The notes under the pieces are model-generated. The model searched no databases. It saw nothing but the letters and a program-made list of their open reading frames with translations, and was not told the DNA's origin. 64,000 nt of DNA from Flavobacteria bacterium BAL38. Lineage in GTDB: Bacteria > Bacteroidota > Bacteroidia > Flavobacteriales > Flavobacteriaceae. Within the stretch, counting starts at the first letter, position 1. Every line of letters starts with the position of its first letter. Both the position numbers and the translations under genes were made by a program. The DNA lies in NCBI GenBank assembly GCA_000169355.1, contig AAXX01000001.1, forward strand, positions 248,001-312,000, read 5' to 3'. Below are positions 33,295 to 41,731 of the stretch, piece by piece.

Positions 33295-33873
33295 ATGGAA
33301 GCCCGAAATTATTCTAAAGTCTACCGTATTTTACATTGGTTAATTGCTTTTACTTTTCTTTTCTTGTTACTGACTATTTTTTTACGCAAAACTTGGATGG
33401 AAAAAAATCATGTAGCTGGAATAATTCAGGCGTTTTTAACGGATAATGGCTATTCGGCTTTATCGCAAGACGATGCAATTGTATTGGCAAAAAAAATCAG
33501 AAAACCCATGTGGAATTGGCATATCTATTTTGGTTATGTGTTAACTGGATTGTATTGTATTCGTTTAGCAGTGCCATTTTTTGGAGAAATGAAATTTTCT
33601 TCTCCTTTTAAAGCTGGATTAGATGCAAAAACCAAATTTCAATTTTGGGTTTATATTGTATTTTATGTATGTACTGCTATTTCATTAATTACTGGTTTGT
33701 TAATTGAATTTGGCCCTAAAACTATAAAAGACCCAATGGAAGAAATACATGTTCTTTCATTATACTATTTAGTTGGATTTATGATATTGCATTTTGGAGG
33801 TGTTTTACTTGCCGAATGTACTACAGAAAAAGGATTGATTTCAAGAGTAATTAGCGGAAATAAAAAAGAGTAA
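33295..33873 (+). CDS. Cytochrome b561-type membrane protein
   Basis: 192 residues from the ATG at 33295; the upstream TTG at 33271 lies in the -7 box TACATTTG (33266-33273). Four membrane helices with histidines placed for two b hemes: SKVYRILHWLIAFTFLFLLL, MWNWHIYFGYVLTGLYCIRL, a third helix FWVYIVFYVCTAISLITGLL and LYYLVGFMILHFGGVLLAE. It probably moves electrons between a quinol pool and a periplasmic or membrane partner. No partner gene is adjacent. Confidence 0.88.
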   Translation: MEARNYSKVYRILHWLIAFTFLFLLLTIFLRKTWMEKNHVAGIIQAFLTDNGYSALSQDDAIVLAKKIRKPMWNWHIYFGYVLTGLYCIRLAVPFFGEMKFSSPFKAGLDAKTKFQFWVYIVFYVCTAISLITGLLIEFGPKTIKDPMEEIHVLSLYYLVGFMILHFGGVLLAECTTEKGLISRVISGNKKE

Positions 33874-33888
33874 TATATATACTGATAT

Positions 33889-34067
33889 CCTGTTGGGTGT
33901 AATTATTAAAAATGTCTATTCGAGTGTTTTTTGTGTAATAAAATGGAACAAAAAATGTATCGAGAATCATTTTTAATGAGATTTCACTTGTTCTCGATAC
34001 AATTTTCTGTTGAAAATTACTCGAATTAACGTAAAATTATTATTAAAAACTAATTACACCTAACGGG
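33889..34067. repeat. 179-bp nested palindrome (MITE-like)
   Basis: Three nested inverted repeats share one centre: an outer 17-bp pair with two G-T pairs (33889-33905, 34051-34067), a middle 8-bp pair ATTCGAGT / ACTCGAAT (33918-33925, 34019-34026), and an inner 10-bp perfect pair GTATCGAGAA / TTCTCGATAC (33957-33966, 33991-34000). No open frame and no T run, so it is not a terminator. The size and end-to-end symmetry suggest a miniature inverted-repeat element or a structured RNA gene. Confidence 0.65.
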
Positions 34068-34265
34068 TAAATATTAATAATCAGCTATAGAGAAGCTGAA
34101 ATAAATTCAGCTTGACAAAACCAAGACTTTCATGGTTCCTTTTTCATTTTCCAATCTTAACAACAAGAATACTTTCCAAATATTTATCAAAAAATAGTAT
34201 ATTTTTATTGTTTTTCAATAAATTTTTATTGAAATTTGCATCGTCAACTTTTAATATTTACAAAT
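34068..34265. other. Rest of the intergenic region before the DUF2975 gene
   Basis: Contains a perfect 8-bp hairpin (AAGCTGAA / TTCAGCTT at 34093-34100 and 34106-34113), a weak hairpin AACCA / TGGTT near 34119-34138, and a -7-like box GAAATTTG at 34231-34238 before the next gene. I see no open frame. Confidence 0.5.
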
Positions 34266-34820
34266 ATGAAATTTAAAATTAGTGCACAACAGATGCTAAA
34301 TGTATTGTATGTATTGTCCTGGATTATCTTTATTGGGCTTAGTATAGATGCGGGTGGTTTTTTAGTGAACACCTTTTTTACTTTGTTTATTAATCCAGTA
34401 AGCTCTTCTTATTTTTGGAATCATATTGATTTGTCTTCGTTGTATCAATTTAACCAAAGTCATTTTGTGACATTAACTTCTTTAATGAGTATTGTGGCGG
34501 TTTTAAAAGCAATTCTATTTTATTTAATTATAAAAATTATTCACGATAAAAAATTAAATTTAGCACAACCTTTTAATAAAGAGGTCAATCGTTTTATTTT
34601 TAGTGTAGCATATTTGACATTAGGAATTGGTTTTTTTGCCATATGGGGAAGTAATTTTTCTGAAAAAATAATACAACAAGGCGTTACTATTCCATCAATA
34701 CAACATTTAAAAATAGCGGGTGGCGATGTGTGGCTGTTTATGGGGATTACATTGTTAGTCATAGCACAAATTTTTAAGCGCGGTATAGAAATTCAGGAAG
34801 AAAACGAATTAACTGTTTAA
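34266..34820 (+). CDS. DUF2975 family membrane protein
   Basis: About 184 residues from the ATG at 34266 (MKFKISAQQMLNVLYVLSWI). Four hydrophobic segments in the DUF2975 pattern: one near the N-terminus, IVAVLKAILFYLIIKIIHDK, FIFSVAYLTLGIGFFAIWGS and VWLFMGITLLVIAQIFKRG. In Bacteroidota and Firmicutes such proteins are encoded directly before a small HTH regulator, as here (3 bp gap). The function is unknown; a membrane sensor or anchor for the regulator is a reasonable inference. Confidence 0.82.
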   Translation: MKFKISAQQMLNVLYVLSWIIFIGLSIDAGGFLVNTFFTLFINPVSSSYFWNHIDLSSLYQFNQSHFVTLTSLMSIVAVLKAILFYLIIKIIHDKKLNLAQPFNKEVNRFIFSVAYLTLGIGFFAIWGSNFSEKIIQQGVTIPSIQHLKIAGGDVWLFMGITLLVIAQIFKRGIEIQEENELTV

Positions 34821-34823
34821 ATT

Positions 34824-35030
34824 ATGGCAATAGTAGTAAACTTAGATGTAATGATGTCAAAACGAAAAATGTCGCTCAATGAACTTTCTGAAAAAGTAGA
34901 CATTACCTTAGCTAATTTATCCATTTTAAAAACTGGAAAAGCAAAAGCGGTTCGTTTTAGTACCCTTGAGGCCATTTGTAAAGTCTTAGATTGTCAGCCA
35001 GGTGATATTTTAGAATTTGTAGCAGATTAA
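34824..35030 (+). CDS. Small HTH (Cro/CI, XRE family) regulator
   Basis: 68 residues, almost entirely a Cro/CI helix-turn-helix: NLDVMMSKRKMSLNELSEKV, DITLANLSILKTGKAKAVRF (recognition helix region) and STLEAICKVLDCQPGDILEF. It belongs to the group paired with DUF2975 membrane proteins and probably controls its own operon. Three bases separate it from the upstream stop codon, so translation is likely coupled. Confidence 0.9.
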   Translation: MAIVVNLDVMMSKRKMSLNELSEKVDITLANLSILKTGKAKAVRFSTLEAICKVLDCQPGDILEFVAD

Positions 35031-35169
35031 TAAAATACTTAGATCGATAGCTTATTTTAAATTAAAATCTGTCGCTTTTTTGTATCTTTGACATCAATAA
35101 CGAACTGTGTTTAGAAGGTTGAATGAAACCGCTTAATGCCGATTCAGAAAACTAAAAAAACAAACAATT

Positions 35170-35664
35170 ATGGCAGTTCAAATTTGTTCTTGCGAAGGTT
35201 TAAATGCAAAATGTGCAAAGTGCTTTGGCAGTGGCTACATAAATACCAACGAACCTGAAAAAATAGCAAAACCCGAAAAAAAAGAAAAAAAAGACTTTGT
35301 AGTTTCATTTCTTCCTAATGATTTAAGTACATTACAACGAAAAGAAATTGAAAATATAGCCTCTAAAATTATTGATAGCTTAGATTTAAAATCTAAAAAG
35401 CAAATGCAAATACTGCATTCCATTCCATTTAACACAACAACTTTTAGAAGAGATTTTAAAGATAAATTTGAAACTTTAAAAAAAATGGAAAATGAAAAGC
35501 AGTTTTTAAGAAATGACCTTGATATTATTTCAAAAGAATTAAGCACAAAAAAATATAGTACTCATTTTAATTTTGGCCATTTTTTATCAGATAAAGTTAT
35601 TGATATTACTTCTAACCGTGACCTTAAAACTTTAATTAGAGAATATAAAAAACTTAAGCGTTAA
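35170..35664 (+). CDS. Protein with a DnaJ-type half zinc site, function unknown
   Basis: 164 residues. The first 25 residues hold four cysteines in a CxC...CxxCxGxG arrangement (QICSCEGLNAKCAKCFGSGY), like a single half of the DnaJ zinc-finger region, probably one Zn site. The remainder is charged and mostly helical (KKMENEKQFLRNDLDIISKE) with no signal or membrane segment. A -7 box TATCTTTG lies at 35083-35090, giving a leader of about 70 nt. It precedes the hibernation factor gene on the same strand; a shared function is not shown. Confidence 0.72.
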   Translation: MAVQICSCEGLNAKCAKCFGSGYINTNEPEKIAKPEKKEKKDFVVSFLPNDLSTLQRKEIENIASKIIDSLDLKSKKQMQILHSIPFNTTTFRRDFKDKFETLKKMENEKQFLRNDLDIISKELSTKKYSTHFNFGHFLSDKVIDITSNRDLKTLIREYKKLKR

Positions 35665-35724
35665 AAATAAGAGCATAGCATAGATTTTCTTAATCAAGAT
35701 TATGTTAATTATTAAATGCTTATT

Positions 35725-35754
35725 TTGATTTACGAATTAATTTTCGTAACTTTA
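35725..35754 (+). promoter_or_regulatory. Promoter of the ribosome hibernation factor gene
   Basis: TTG at 35725-35727, 19-bp spacer, TAACTTTA at 35747-35754 (7 of 8 positions match, last base A instead of G). The start codon is 28 bp downstream. Confidence 0.7.
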
Positions 35755-35782
35755 AGTATTATTAATTTAACACTATTAAATC

Positions 35783-36097
35783 ATGTTAGTACAAATAAAC
35801 ACCGATAAAAACATTGAAGGTAGCAGCCGTTTGGTTGAATTTTTCACTACAGAAATAAACAACGAATTGTCTAGATTTGACAGTCTTGTTACCCGAGTTG
35901 AAGTTCATGTAAGCGACGAAAACGCAAACAAAACTGGAAAAAACGATAAAAAATGTGTTATTGAAGCCAGAGTAGAAAAAAAACAACCGATAGCCGTTAC
36001 CGCAACAGCTGATAGTGCAGAAAAAGCCTTTTTTGAAGCCTTAGAAAAAATCCAACGTGTTTTAGATACCACATTAGATAAAATTAAAGAGCATTAA
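35783..36097 (+). CDS. hpf: Ribosome hibernation promoting factor (HPF/RaiA, S30EA domain)
   Basis: 104 residues, a single S30EA domain of the short type. Conserved elements: LVEFFTTEINNELSRFDSLV, TRVEVHVSDENANKTGKNDK, CVIEARVEKKQPIAVTATAD and AFFEALEKIQRVLDTTL. It binds the decoding region of idle 30S subunits and stabilises inactive ribosomes in slow growth. Short forms act without the C-terminal dimerisation domain of long HPF. It has its own promoter and a strong terminator. Confidence 0.9.
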   Translation: MLVQINTDKNIEGSSRLVEFFTTEINNELSRFDSLVTRVEVHVSDENANKTGKNDKKCVIEARVEKKQPIAVTATADSAEKAFFEALEKIQRVLDTTLDKIKEH

Positions 36098-36118
36098 AAA
36101 CATTTTATATTAAATTAC

Positions 36119-36148
36119 AAACACCTCCAATTGGAGGTGTTTTTTTTG
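36119..36148 (+). terminator. Terminator of hpf
   Basis: Perfect inverted repeat ACACCTCCAA / TTGGAGGTGT (36121-36140) followed by a run of T. Confidence 0.88.
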
Positions 36149-36459
36149 TATATAAATTAAAAATTTAAAAAAATTTAGCTCATAACAATAAGAAAATCAC
36201 ATAAAAACACATACAAAAATACAGAAAACAACTTTATATCGTTAAAAACATACATTTTATCGAAAAAACAGTTGACCATTAGAATAAAAGAATACATTTA
36301 CAATCGTAAACAGTTATTCTTTAAATAATTACGGTTATTCTTTTAATGTTATAACTTATTCTAAACAATAACAAAACAACTATTAAAATAAACAAAATTT
36401 AAAGTTTACTTACTACGATAAGCTTCCCCCGAGCAGTTTTTAATTTAACCTTTAATTTT
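36149..36459. other. Long AT-rich leader of the 1715-residue surface protein gene
   Basis: No gene visible. It contains an inverted repeat TAAAAGAATA (36285-36294) with two downstream partners of the TTATTCTTT type (36314-36322 and 36335-36345), able to form alternative hairpins, and a locally GC-rich word AAGCTTCCCCCGAGCAG (36420-36436) just before the start codon. No consensus promoter is obvious. A regulated leader is possible. Confidence 0.5.
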
Positions 36460-39400
36460 ATGAAAAAAATTATTTTAAATCTTTTTAACACTTCTTGTAA
36501 TGTAGATTACAATAATGTGACTATTAACTCGGTAGAAGATTACAAAAAAACTTCTAAAACTCTTTTTAATACTTTTGTATTAAGTTTTGTATTTTTTTTA
36601 TTTGGCGTTTCCGATGTTTATGGGCAATGTACGGCTTACACAACTAATACGGCATGTACAACAGCTGCTCCAACTTCAATTGGTACTAGCATATCTTGTA
36701 CTCCACCCACTAGTAACGGTGGAAGAAGAAATTTTGTAGTAACAAATATGATTGTTGGTGCAACTTATAGAGTTTCTAACTGTGGCTCTGGCTTTGATAC
36801 TCAAATGACTATTCGTGATTCAAATGGTACAGTAGTTGCTTATAACGACGACAATGGACCTGCTTGTTCAGGTTCAGCAGCATCTATTGATTTTACACCT
36901 GCAACATCTGGTACATTTCGGATACAATTAAATAGATTTAATTGTTCAACTACTAACCGGTCAAATGGAACAATTACTGTTACATTAATAAATCTACCAT
37001 GTACAGATAATTCTGTTACTTTAACAATGAACGACTCTTATGGTGACGGTTGGAATGGAGGATCAATTACTTTAACAAATGATTTAGGTGATAGTTATGG
37101 CCCTTATTCAATTGCAGGTGCTTCAGGAACTCAAACACTATGTTTACCCGATGGTTGTTATTCAATAAATATGGTTGCTGGATCATTTCCAGGTGAAATT
37201 ACTTGGTCTCTTTCAAACGGCATTAGTGGTAATGGAAATTATGGAAGTCAGACTAATGTGTTTACACTTGGTTCAGGTTCTTGTGGGGCAGTAACTGGTT
37301 GTACAGATCCAGCCTCTACCAATTACAATCCGCTTGCAACGATCGATGATGGGTCATGTGTTTATCCTCCATCTAATGACGATTGTGCTGGTGCAATATC
37401 TCTTACTGTAAATTCAAGTTGTTCCTATGCTACTTATACAAACGCTAATGCTACTGCAACATCTGGAGTATCTGCACCAAGTTGTGCATTATATTCTGGA
37501 GGTGATGTATGGTTTAGTTTTGTTGTTCCATCTAATGGCATTGTTACAGTTGATACACAAACTGGAGTTATGACTGATAGTGGTATGGCTTGGTATACTG
37601 GAACATGTGGTTCGCTTACAGAATTAGAATGTGATGATGATGACAGTTTAAATGGTTCAATGTCATCTATTACCAGAACTGGATTAACCCCTGGAACAAC
37701 TATTTATGTTCGTGTTTGGGAATTTGGAAATAACAATAATGGTACGTTTGGAATATGTGTTACCTCACCTCCAAGCCCAACTATAACAAATTTAAGTAAT
37801 TCTTCAGGATGCCAAGGTTCAACATTGGTTATTAATGGTACAAATTTATCTGGAGCTACAGCGGTAACTATTGGTGGTACTGCTGCAACAATAACAGGAA
37901 ATACTGCTACTTCAGTAACCGTTACCGTTGGTTCAGGTACAACAGGAACTGTACAAGTGACAACACCAAATGGATCTGCAACCTCATCACAAACTTTTAC
38001 TATTATTGCAAATCCTGTTATAAATACTCAACCAATTGATACAAGCATTTGTACTTCAGGTACAGTAACTTTTAATGTTGAAGCTACTGGTGTAACTATT
38101 TATCAATGGAGACGAAATGGCGTAAATCTTACTGAAGGAGGTATATATAGTGGTGTAGATACTGCTACATTAACAATTACTAATCCAGCTGCTGGAGATG
38201 CAGGAAATTTTGATGTAGTTGTAAGTAATGGCAGTTGCTCGGTTACTTCTACAGTTGGTTCATTAACAATTCTTTCTCAAACTCCTTCAATTACAACAAA
38301 TCCATCAAATACAACTGTTGCTGGTGGAACTAATACTTCATTTACAGTAGTAGCATCAAATACTCCTATTAGTTACACATGGGAAGTAAGTACAAATGGA
38401 GGAACCAGTTGGTCAACCGTTTCTAATGGTGGTGTTTATTCAACTGCTACAACAGCTACTTTAACAATTACAGGTGTAACTTTTAGCATGAATGGATATT
38501 TATATAGAGCAAGTGCAACAAATATTTGTGGTACTTCTTCTTTTTCAAATAGTGCTACTTTAACAGTTACATATTGTTCACCTACATCGACAAATACCTC
38601 TGATTACATTTCAGGATTTTCAACAACTGGAGGTATAACTAATATTAATAACACTCCAACTACACTTTCAGGAACTGGTTATGGTGATTTCTATTCAACA
38701 ATCTCAGCTAGTCAATATGCTGGTGGTGTTTTAAACTTTGCTGAAACTTATAACGGTGGATCACATGGCCTAAGTATTTGGGTTGATTTTAATAACAATG
38801 GTGTTTTTGAAGTTACAGAAAGATTGTATAATGCAACAGCAACAGCTACTGGTTTTACTGGTACAATAACAATACCTGTTGGTACTCCTCTTGGAGATTA
38901 TAGAATGCGCGTTAGAGCTTGGTGGAATAGTTTAAATCCAGATCCTTGTTCAAATATTTCATGGGGAGAAGCCGAGGATTATAAGTTATCCGTGGTTTCT
39001 GAACCTGACCCAATTACCATTACACCATCTGGTTCAACTACAATTTGTAATGGAAACTCTGTAGATTTAACTGCTTCAAGTAGTGCTTCATATACCTATA
39101 GCTGGTCTCCTGCTACAGGATTAAACACAACTACTGGCGCAACAGTAACAGCCAATCCATCAACAACTACAACCTATACTGTTTCAGGTGATAATGGTGC
39201 AGGAATGACAAACACACAGACAATAACAATTACAGTTAATCCTGCGCCAGCAGATGTTGTAATAGCTAATTCAGATGAAACAGTATGTAAGAATACTGTA
39301 CAAACATTAAGTGCAAGTGGGGGCGATTTTATCAATGTTTCTATCCTAACTGAAGATTTTAACGGAGCTGTAACTGGATGGACTCAATCAAATAATTCTA

Positions 39401-41607
39401 CTGGCGGAACACCTGCAAATGCTGCTTGGGCTCTATATTTATCGGGCGCTTCGTTTTTTAGCAATGATAATACAGATTTTGTAATGTCAAATAGTGATAG
39501 TCAAGGATCAGGAGGCACAACAGATACTTCATTAACCTCTCCTGCTTTTAGTTTAGAAGGTTTTACCACTGCAACTTTAAATTTCTATCATTATTTTAAT
39601 AATTTAGGTGCAACAGATATTGCAAAAGTACAAATTAGCACAAATGGTGTAACATGGATAGATTTAGAAACTTATACTAGTGATCAAGGCTCAGCAACAA
39701 ATTTTGCATTAAAAACAATTAATCTTGATTCTTACATCGGTAATCCATCAATTCAAATAAGATTTCAGTATAATGCTTCTTGGGCTTGGTATTGGGCAAT
39801 AGATAATTTTAGCATCACTGGTTCTGGTCAAAATATAGTTTGGTCACCAATAGATGATTTATATACTGATACTGCTTGTACAGTTGCATACACGGGTGAA
39901 CATGCAACAACATTATATGCAAAACCAACAGCAACTCGTACTTATACTGCTACATCAACATTAGGAAGTTGCGAAAAAACAGATACAGTTACATTAACAG
40001 TAGAATCTGCAACATACAATGGGTCATGGTCGAGTGCTCCAGCAGCAAATAAAGAATTAGTATTTAATGGCGATTTTAGTTCTACAGAGAGCTTAGAAGG
40101 ATGTAGTTGTACTGTAAATTCAGGTACTGTTGTAATCAATTCAAACCACACTGTTAAATTGTTAGATGCAATTACGGTTACTGGTGGTAGTATAATATTT
40201 GAAAACAATAGTTCTTTAATACAAATTAATGATGTAACAAATACAGGAAATATAACATATAAGAGAACATCACCTCAAACTGTTTTAAACACTGATTATG
40301 TTTATTGGTCTTCACCAGTAAGCAGTCAAACCGTACCAAGTACTGGCTTGAATTATTTTTGGAATAATGCAGCTGGAACTAGTGGAAACTGGGTGGGTGC
40401 TGCAGGACAAGCATTAACTGCAGGAAAAGGAGTTATTATGAGAGGTATAGCAACAAGAAATTTTACTGGGGTACCTTTTAATGGTGAATTAACTGTTGAT
40501 GTACACAGAAGAAATATTGCTGGTTACAATGACAACTGGAATTTAGTAGGTAATCCTTATCCTTCTGCAATTAGTGCAGATGAGTTTTTAACAGATAGTA
40601 ATAATACAGCTATTGAAGGTTCAATTGCAATTTGGACACACAGTTCTCCAATATCAAGTGCAAATACAAATCCTTTCTATGGAAACTTTACTTACAATTA
40701 CAGCCCAAGTGACTATATTATTTATAACTTATCTGGTTCACAATCAGGCCCTGACACCTATAATGGTTTTATTCCTGCTGGCCAAGCATTTTTTGTAAAA
40801 TACGATAATGATGATAATGCTTCCCCAATTGCAGCATCAAGTACTATTAAATTTAAAAATAGTATGAGATTAGATGCATCTGGAAGTGCTTATAGTAATA
40901 CTCAATTCTTCAGAAATTCTGAAAATGCAACTCAAAATATAGAAAAAAATAGAATTTGGATTGATATTGTGAATGGTGCTAATGCATACGGTAGAACAGT
41001 TGTTGGATATATTGAAAATGCAACAGATGGCAAAGATAGATTATATGACTCATCATCAAGTGTAACTCCATCAACAACATCTATTTATTCCTTAATTGGT
41101 AATGACAAAATGAGTATTCAAGGTAAAGGATTACCATTTAATAATTCAGATTTTATTTCTTTAGGATTTAATGCAGGACAAGCAGGCAATTTTACTATTG
41201 CAATACACACGTTAGATGGTTTATTTGTAAATCAAGATGTATTCTTATTAGATACTCAATTAAATGTAATTCATGAAATTAAATTGTCGCCATATACATT
41301 TACAGCGCCACAAGGAGAAAACAATACAAGATTTCAATTGATTTTCAATAATGAAACTTTAAGTAATCCAGACTTTGATACAGATAAATCAGTAATTATA
41401 GTTAATAACGATAAATTAGAAGTAATATCTAATGTTGAAAATATTGAATCAATAAAGGTATTTGACTTACTTGGTAGAACTATATACTTAAAGAACAATA
41501 TCAATAATAAAGAATTCATAATACCTTTATCGCAAGAACGTGCTCCTTTAATTGTAAAAATTAAATTAGCTAATGGCATATATGTAGAACGAAAAACTTT
41601 ATACTAA
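36460..41607 (+). CDS. Large multidomain T9SS-secreted surface protein (GEVED domain, type A sorting signal)
   Basis: 1715 residues. The export signal is unusually long: 34 mostly polar residues precede the hydrophobic core (LFNTFVLSFVFFLFGV, about 35-50), with cleavage near VYGQ (about 56). Then: pre-peptidase-like regions (about 60-275), a calcium-type motif CTDPASTNYNPLATIDDGSC (about 282-300), an IPT/TIG-like domain (440-515), two Ig-like domains (520-700), a GEVED domain (705-845, SIWVDFNNNGVFEVTERLYN and WGEAEDYKLSV), PKD-like and jelly-roll-like parts, and a C-terminal T9SS type A sorting domain (about 1640-1715, SIKVFDLLGRTIYLKNN, ending ANGIYVERKTLY). Probably attached to the cell surface or released. 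Confidence 0.88.
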   Translation: MKKIILNLFNTSCNVDYNNVTINSVEDYKKTSKTLFNTFVLSFVFFLFGVSDVYGQCTAYTTNTACTTAAPTSIGTSISCTPPTSNGGRRNFVVTNMIVGATYRVSNCGSGFDTQMTIRDSNGTVVAYNDDNGPACSGSAASIDFTPATSGTFRIQLNRFNCSTTNRSNGTITVTLINLPCTDNSVTLTMNDSYGDGWNGGSITLTNDLGDSYGPYSIAGASGTQTLCLPDGCYSINMVAGSFPGEITWSLSNGISGNGNYGSQTNVFTLGSGSCGAVTGCTDPASTNYNPLATIDDGSCVYPPSNDDCAGAISLTVNSSCSYATYTNANATATSGVSAPSCALYSGGDVWFSFVVPSNGIVTVDTQTGVMTDSGMAWYTGTCGSLTELECDDDDSLNGSMSSITRTGLTPGTTIYVRVWEFGNNNNGTFGICVTSPPSPTITNLSNSSGCQGSTLVINGTNLSGATAVTIGGTAATITGNTATSVTVTVGSGTTGTVQVTTPNGSATSSQTFTIIANPVINTQPIDTSICTSGTVTFNVEATGVTIYQWRRNGVNLTEGGIYSGVDTATLTITNPAAGDAGNFDVVVSNGSCSVTSTVGSLTILSQTPSITTNPSNTTVAGGTNTSFTVVASNTPISYTWEVSTNGGTSWSTVSNGGVYSTATTATLTITGVTFSMNGYLYRASATNICGTSSFSNSATLTVTYCSPTSTNTSDYISGFSTTGGITNINNTPTTLSGTGYGDFYSTISASQYAGGVLNFAETYNGGSHGLSIWVDFNNNGVFEVTERLYNATATATGFTGTITIPVGTPLGDYRMRVRAWWNSLNPDPCSNISWGEAEDYKLSVVSEPDPITITPSGSTTICNGNSVDLTASSSASYTYSWSPATGLNTTTGATVTANPSTTTTYTVSGDNGAGMTNTQTITITVNPAPADVVIANSDETVCKNTVQTLSASGGDFINVSILTEDFNGAVTGWTQSNNSTGGTPANAAWALYLSGASFFSNDNTDFVMSNSDSQGSGGTTDTSLTSPAFSLEGFTTATLNFYHYFNNLGATDIAKVQISTNGVTWIDLETYTSDQGSATNFALKTINLDSYIGNPSIQIRFQYNASWAWYWAIDNFSITGSGQNIVWSPIDDLYTDTACTVAYTGEHATTLYAKPTATRTYTATSTLGSCEKTDTVTLTVESATYNGSWSSAPAANKELVFNGDFSSTESLEGCSCTVNSGTVVINSNHTVKLLDAITVTGGSIIFENNSSLIQINDVTNTGNITYKRTSPQTVLNTDYVYWSSPVSSQTVPSTGLNYFWNNAAGTSGNWVGAAGQALTAGKGVIMRGIATRNFTGVPFNGELTVDVHRRNIAGYNDNWNLVGNPYPSAISADEFLTDSNNTAIEGSIAIWTHSSPISSANTNPFYGNFTYNYSPSDYIIYNLSGSQSGPDTYNGFIPAGQAFFVKYDNDDNASPIAASSTIKFKNSMRLDASGSAYSNTQFFRNSENATQNIEKNRIWIDIVNGANAYGRTVVGYIENATDGKDRLYDSSSSVTPSTTSIYSLIGNDKMSIQGKGLPFNNSDFISLGFNAGQAGNFTIAIHTLDGLFVNQDVFLLDTQLNVIHEIKLSPYTFTAPQGENNTRFQLIFNNETLSNPDFDTDKSVIIVNNDKLEVISNVENIESIKVFDLLGRTIYLKNNINNKEFIIPLSQERAPLIVKIKLANGIYVERKTLY

Positions 41608-41638
41608 GATTTTTTAAACAACTTATTTACATAACTTT

Positions 41639-41677
41639 AAAGGCTTGAATAATATTAATTATTCAAGCCTTTTTTAT
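41639..41677 (+). terminator. Terminator of the 1715-residue surface protein gene
   Basis: A stem of about 13 bp (AGGCTTGAATAAT against ATTATTCAAGCCT, 41641-41670) followed by TTTTTTATTTATTTT. The A-rich flank allows it to act for the convergent valS too. Confidence 0.88.
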
Positions 41678-41731
41678 TTATTTTAAAGTTTTTACAACTA
41701 TAAATGAATAAGAATACATTTAATTATACTG

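Noticed and set aside
33889-34067. The nested palindrome as a transcription terminator for cytochrome b561
   Set aside because: The stem is split by large loops, and no T run follows the distal arm.
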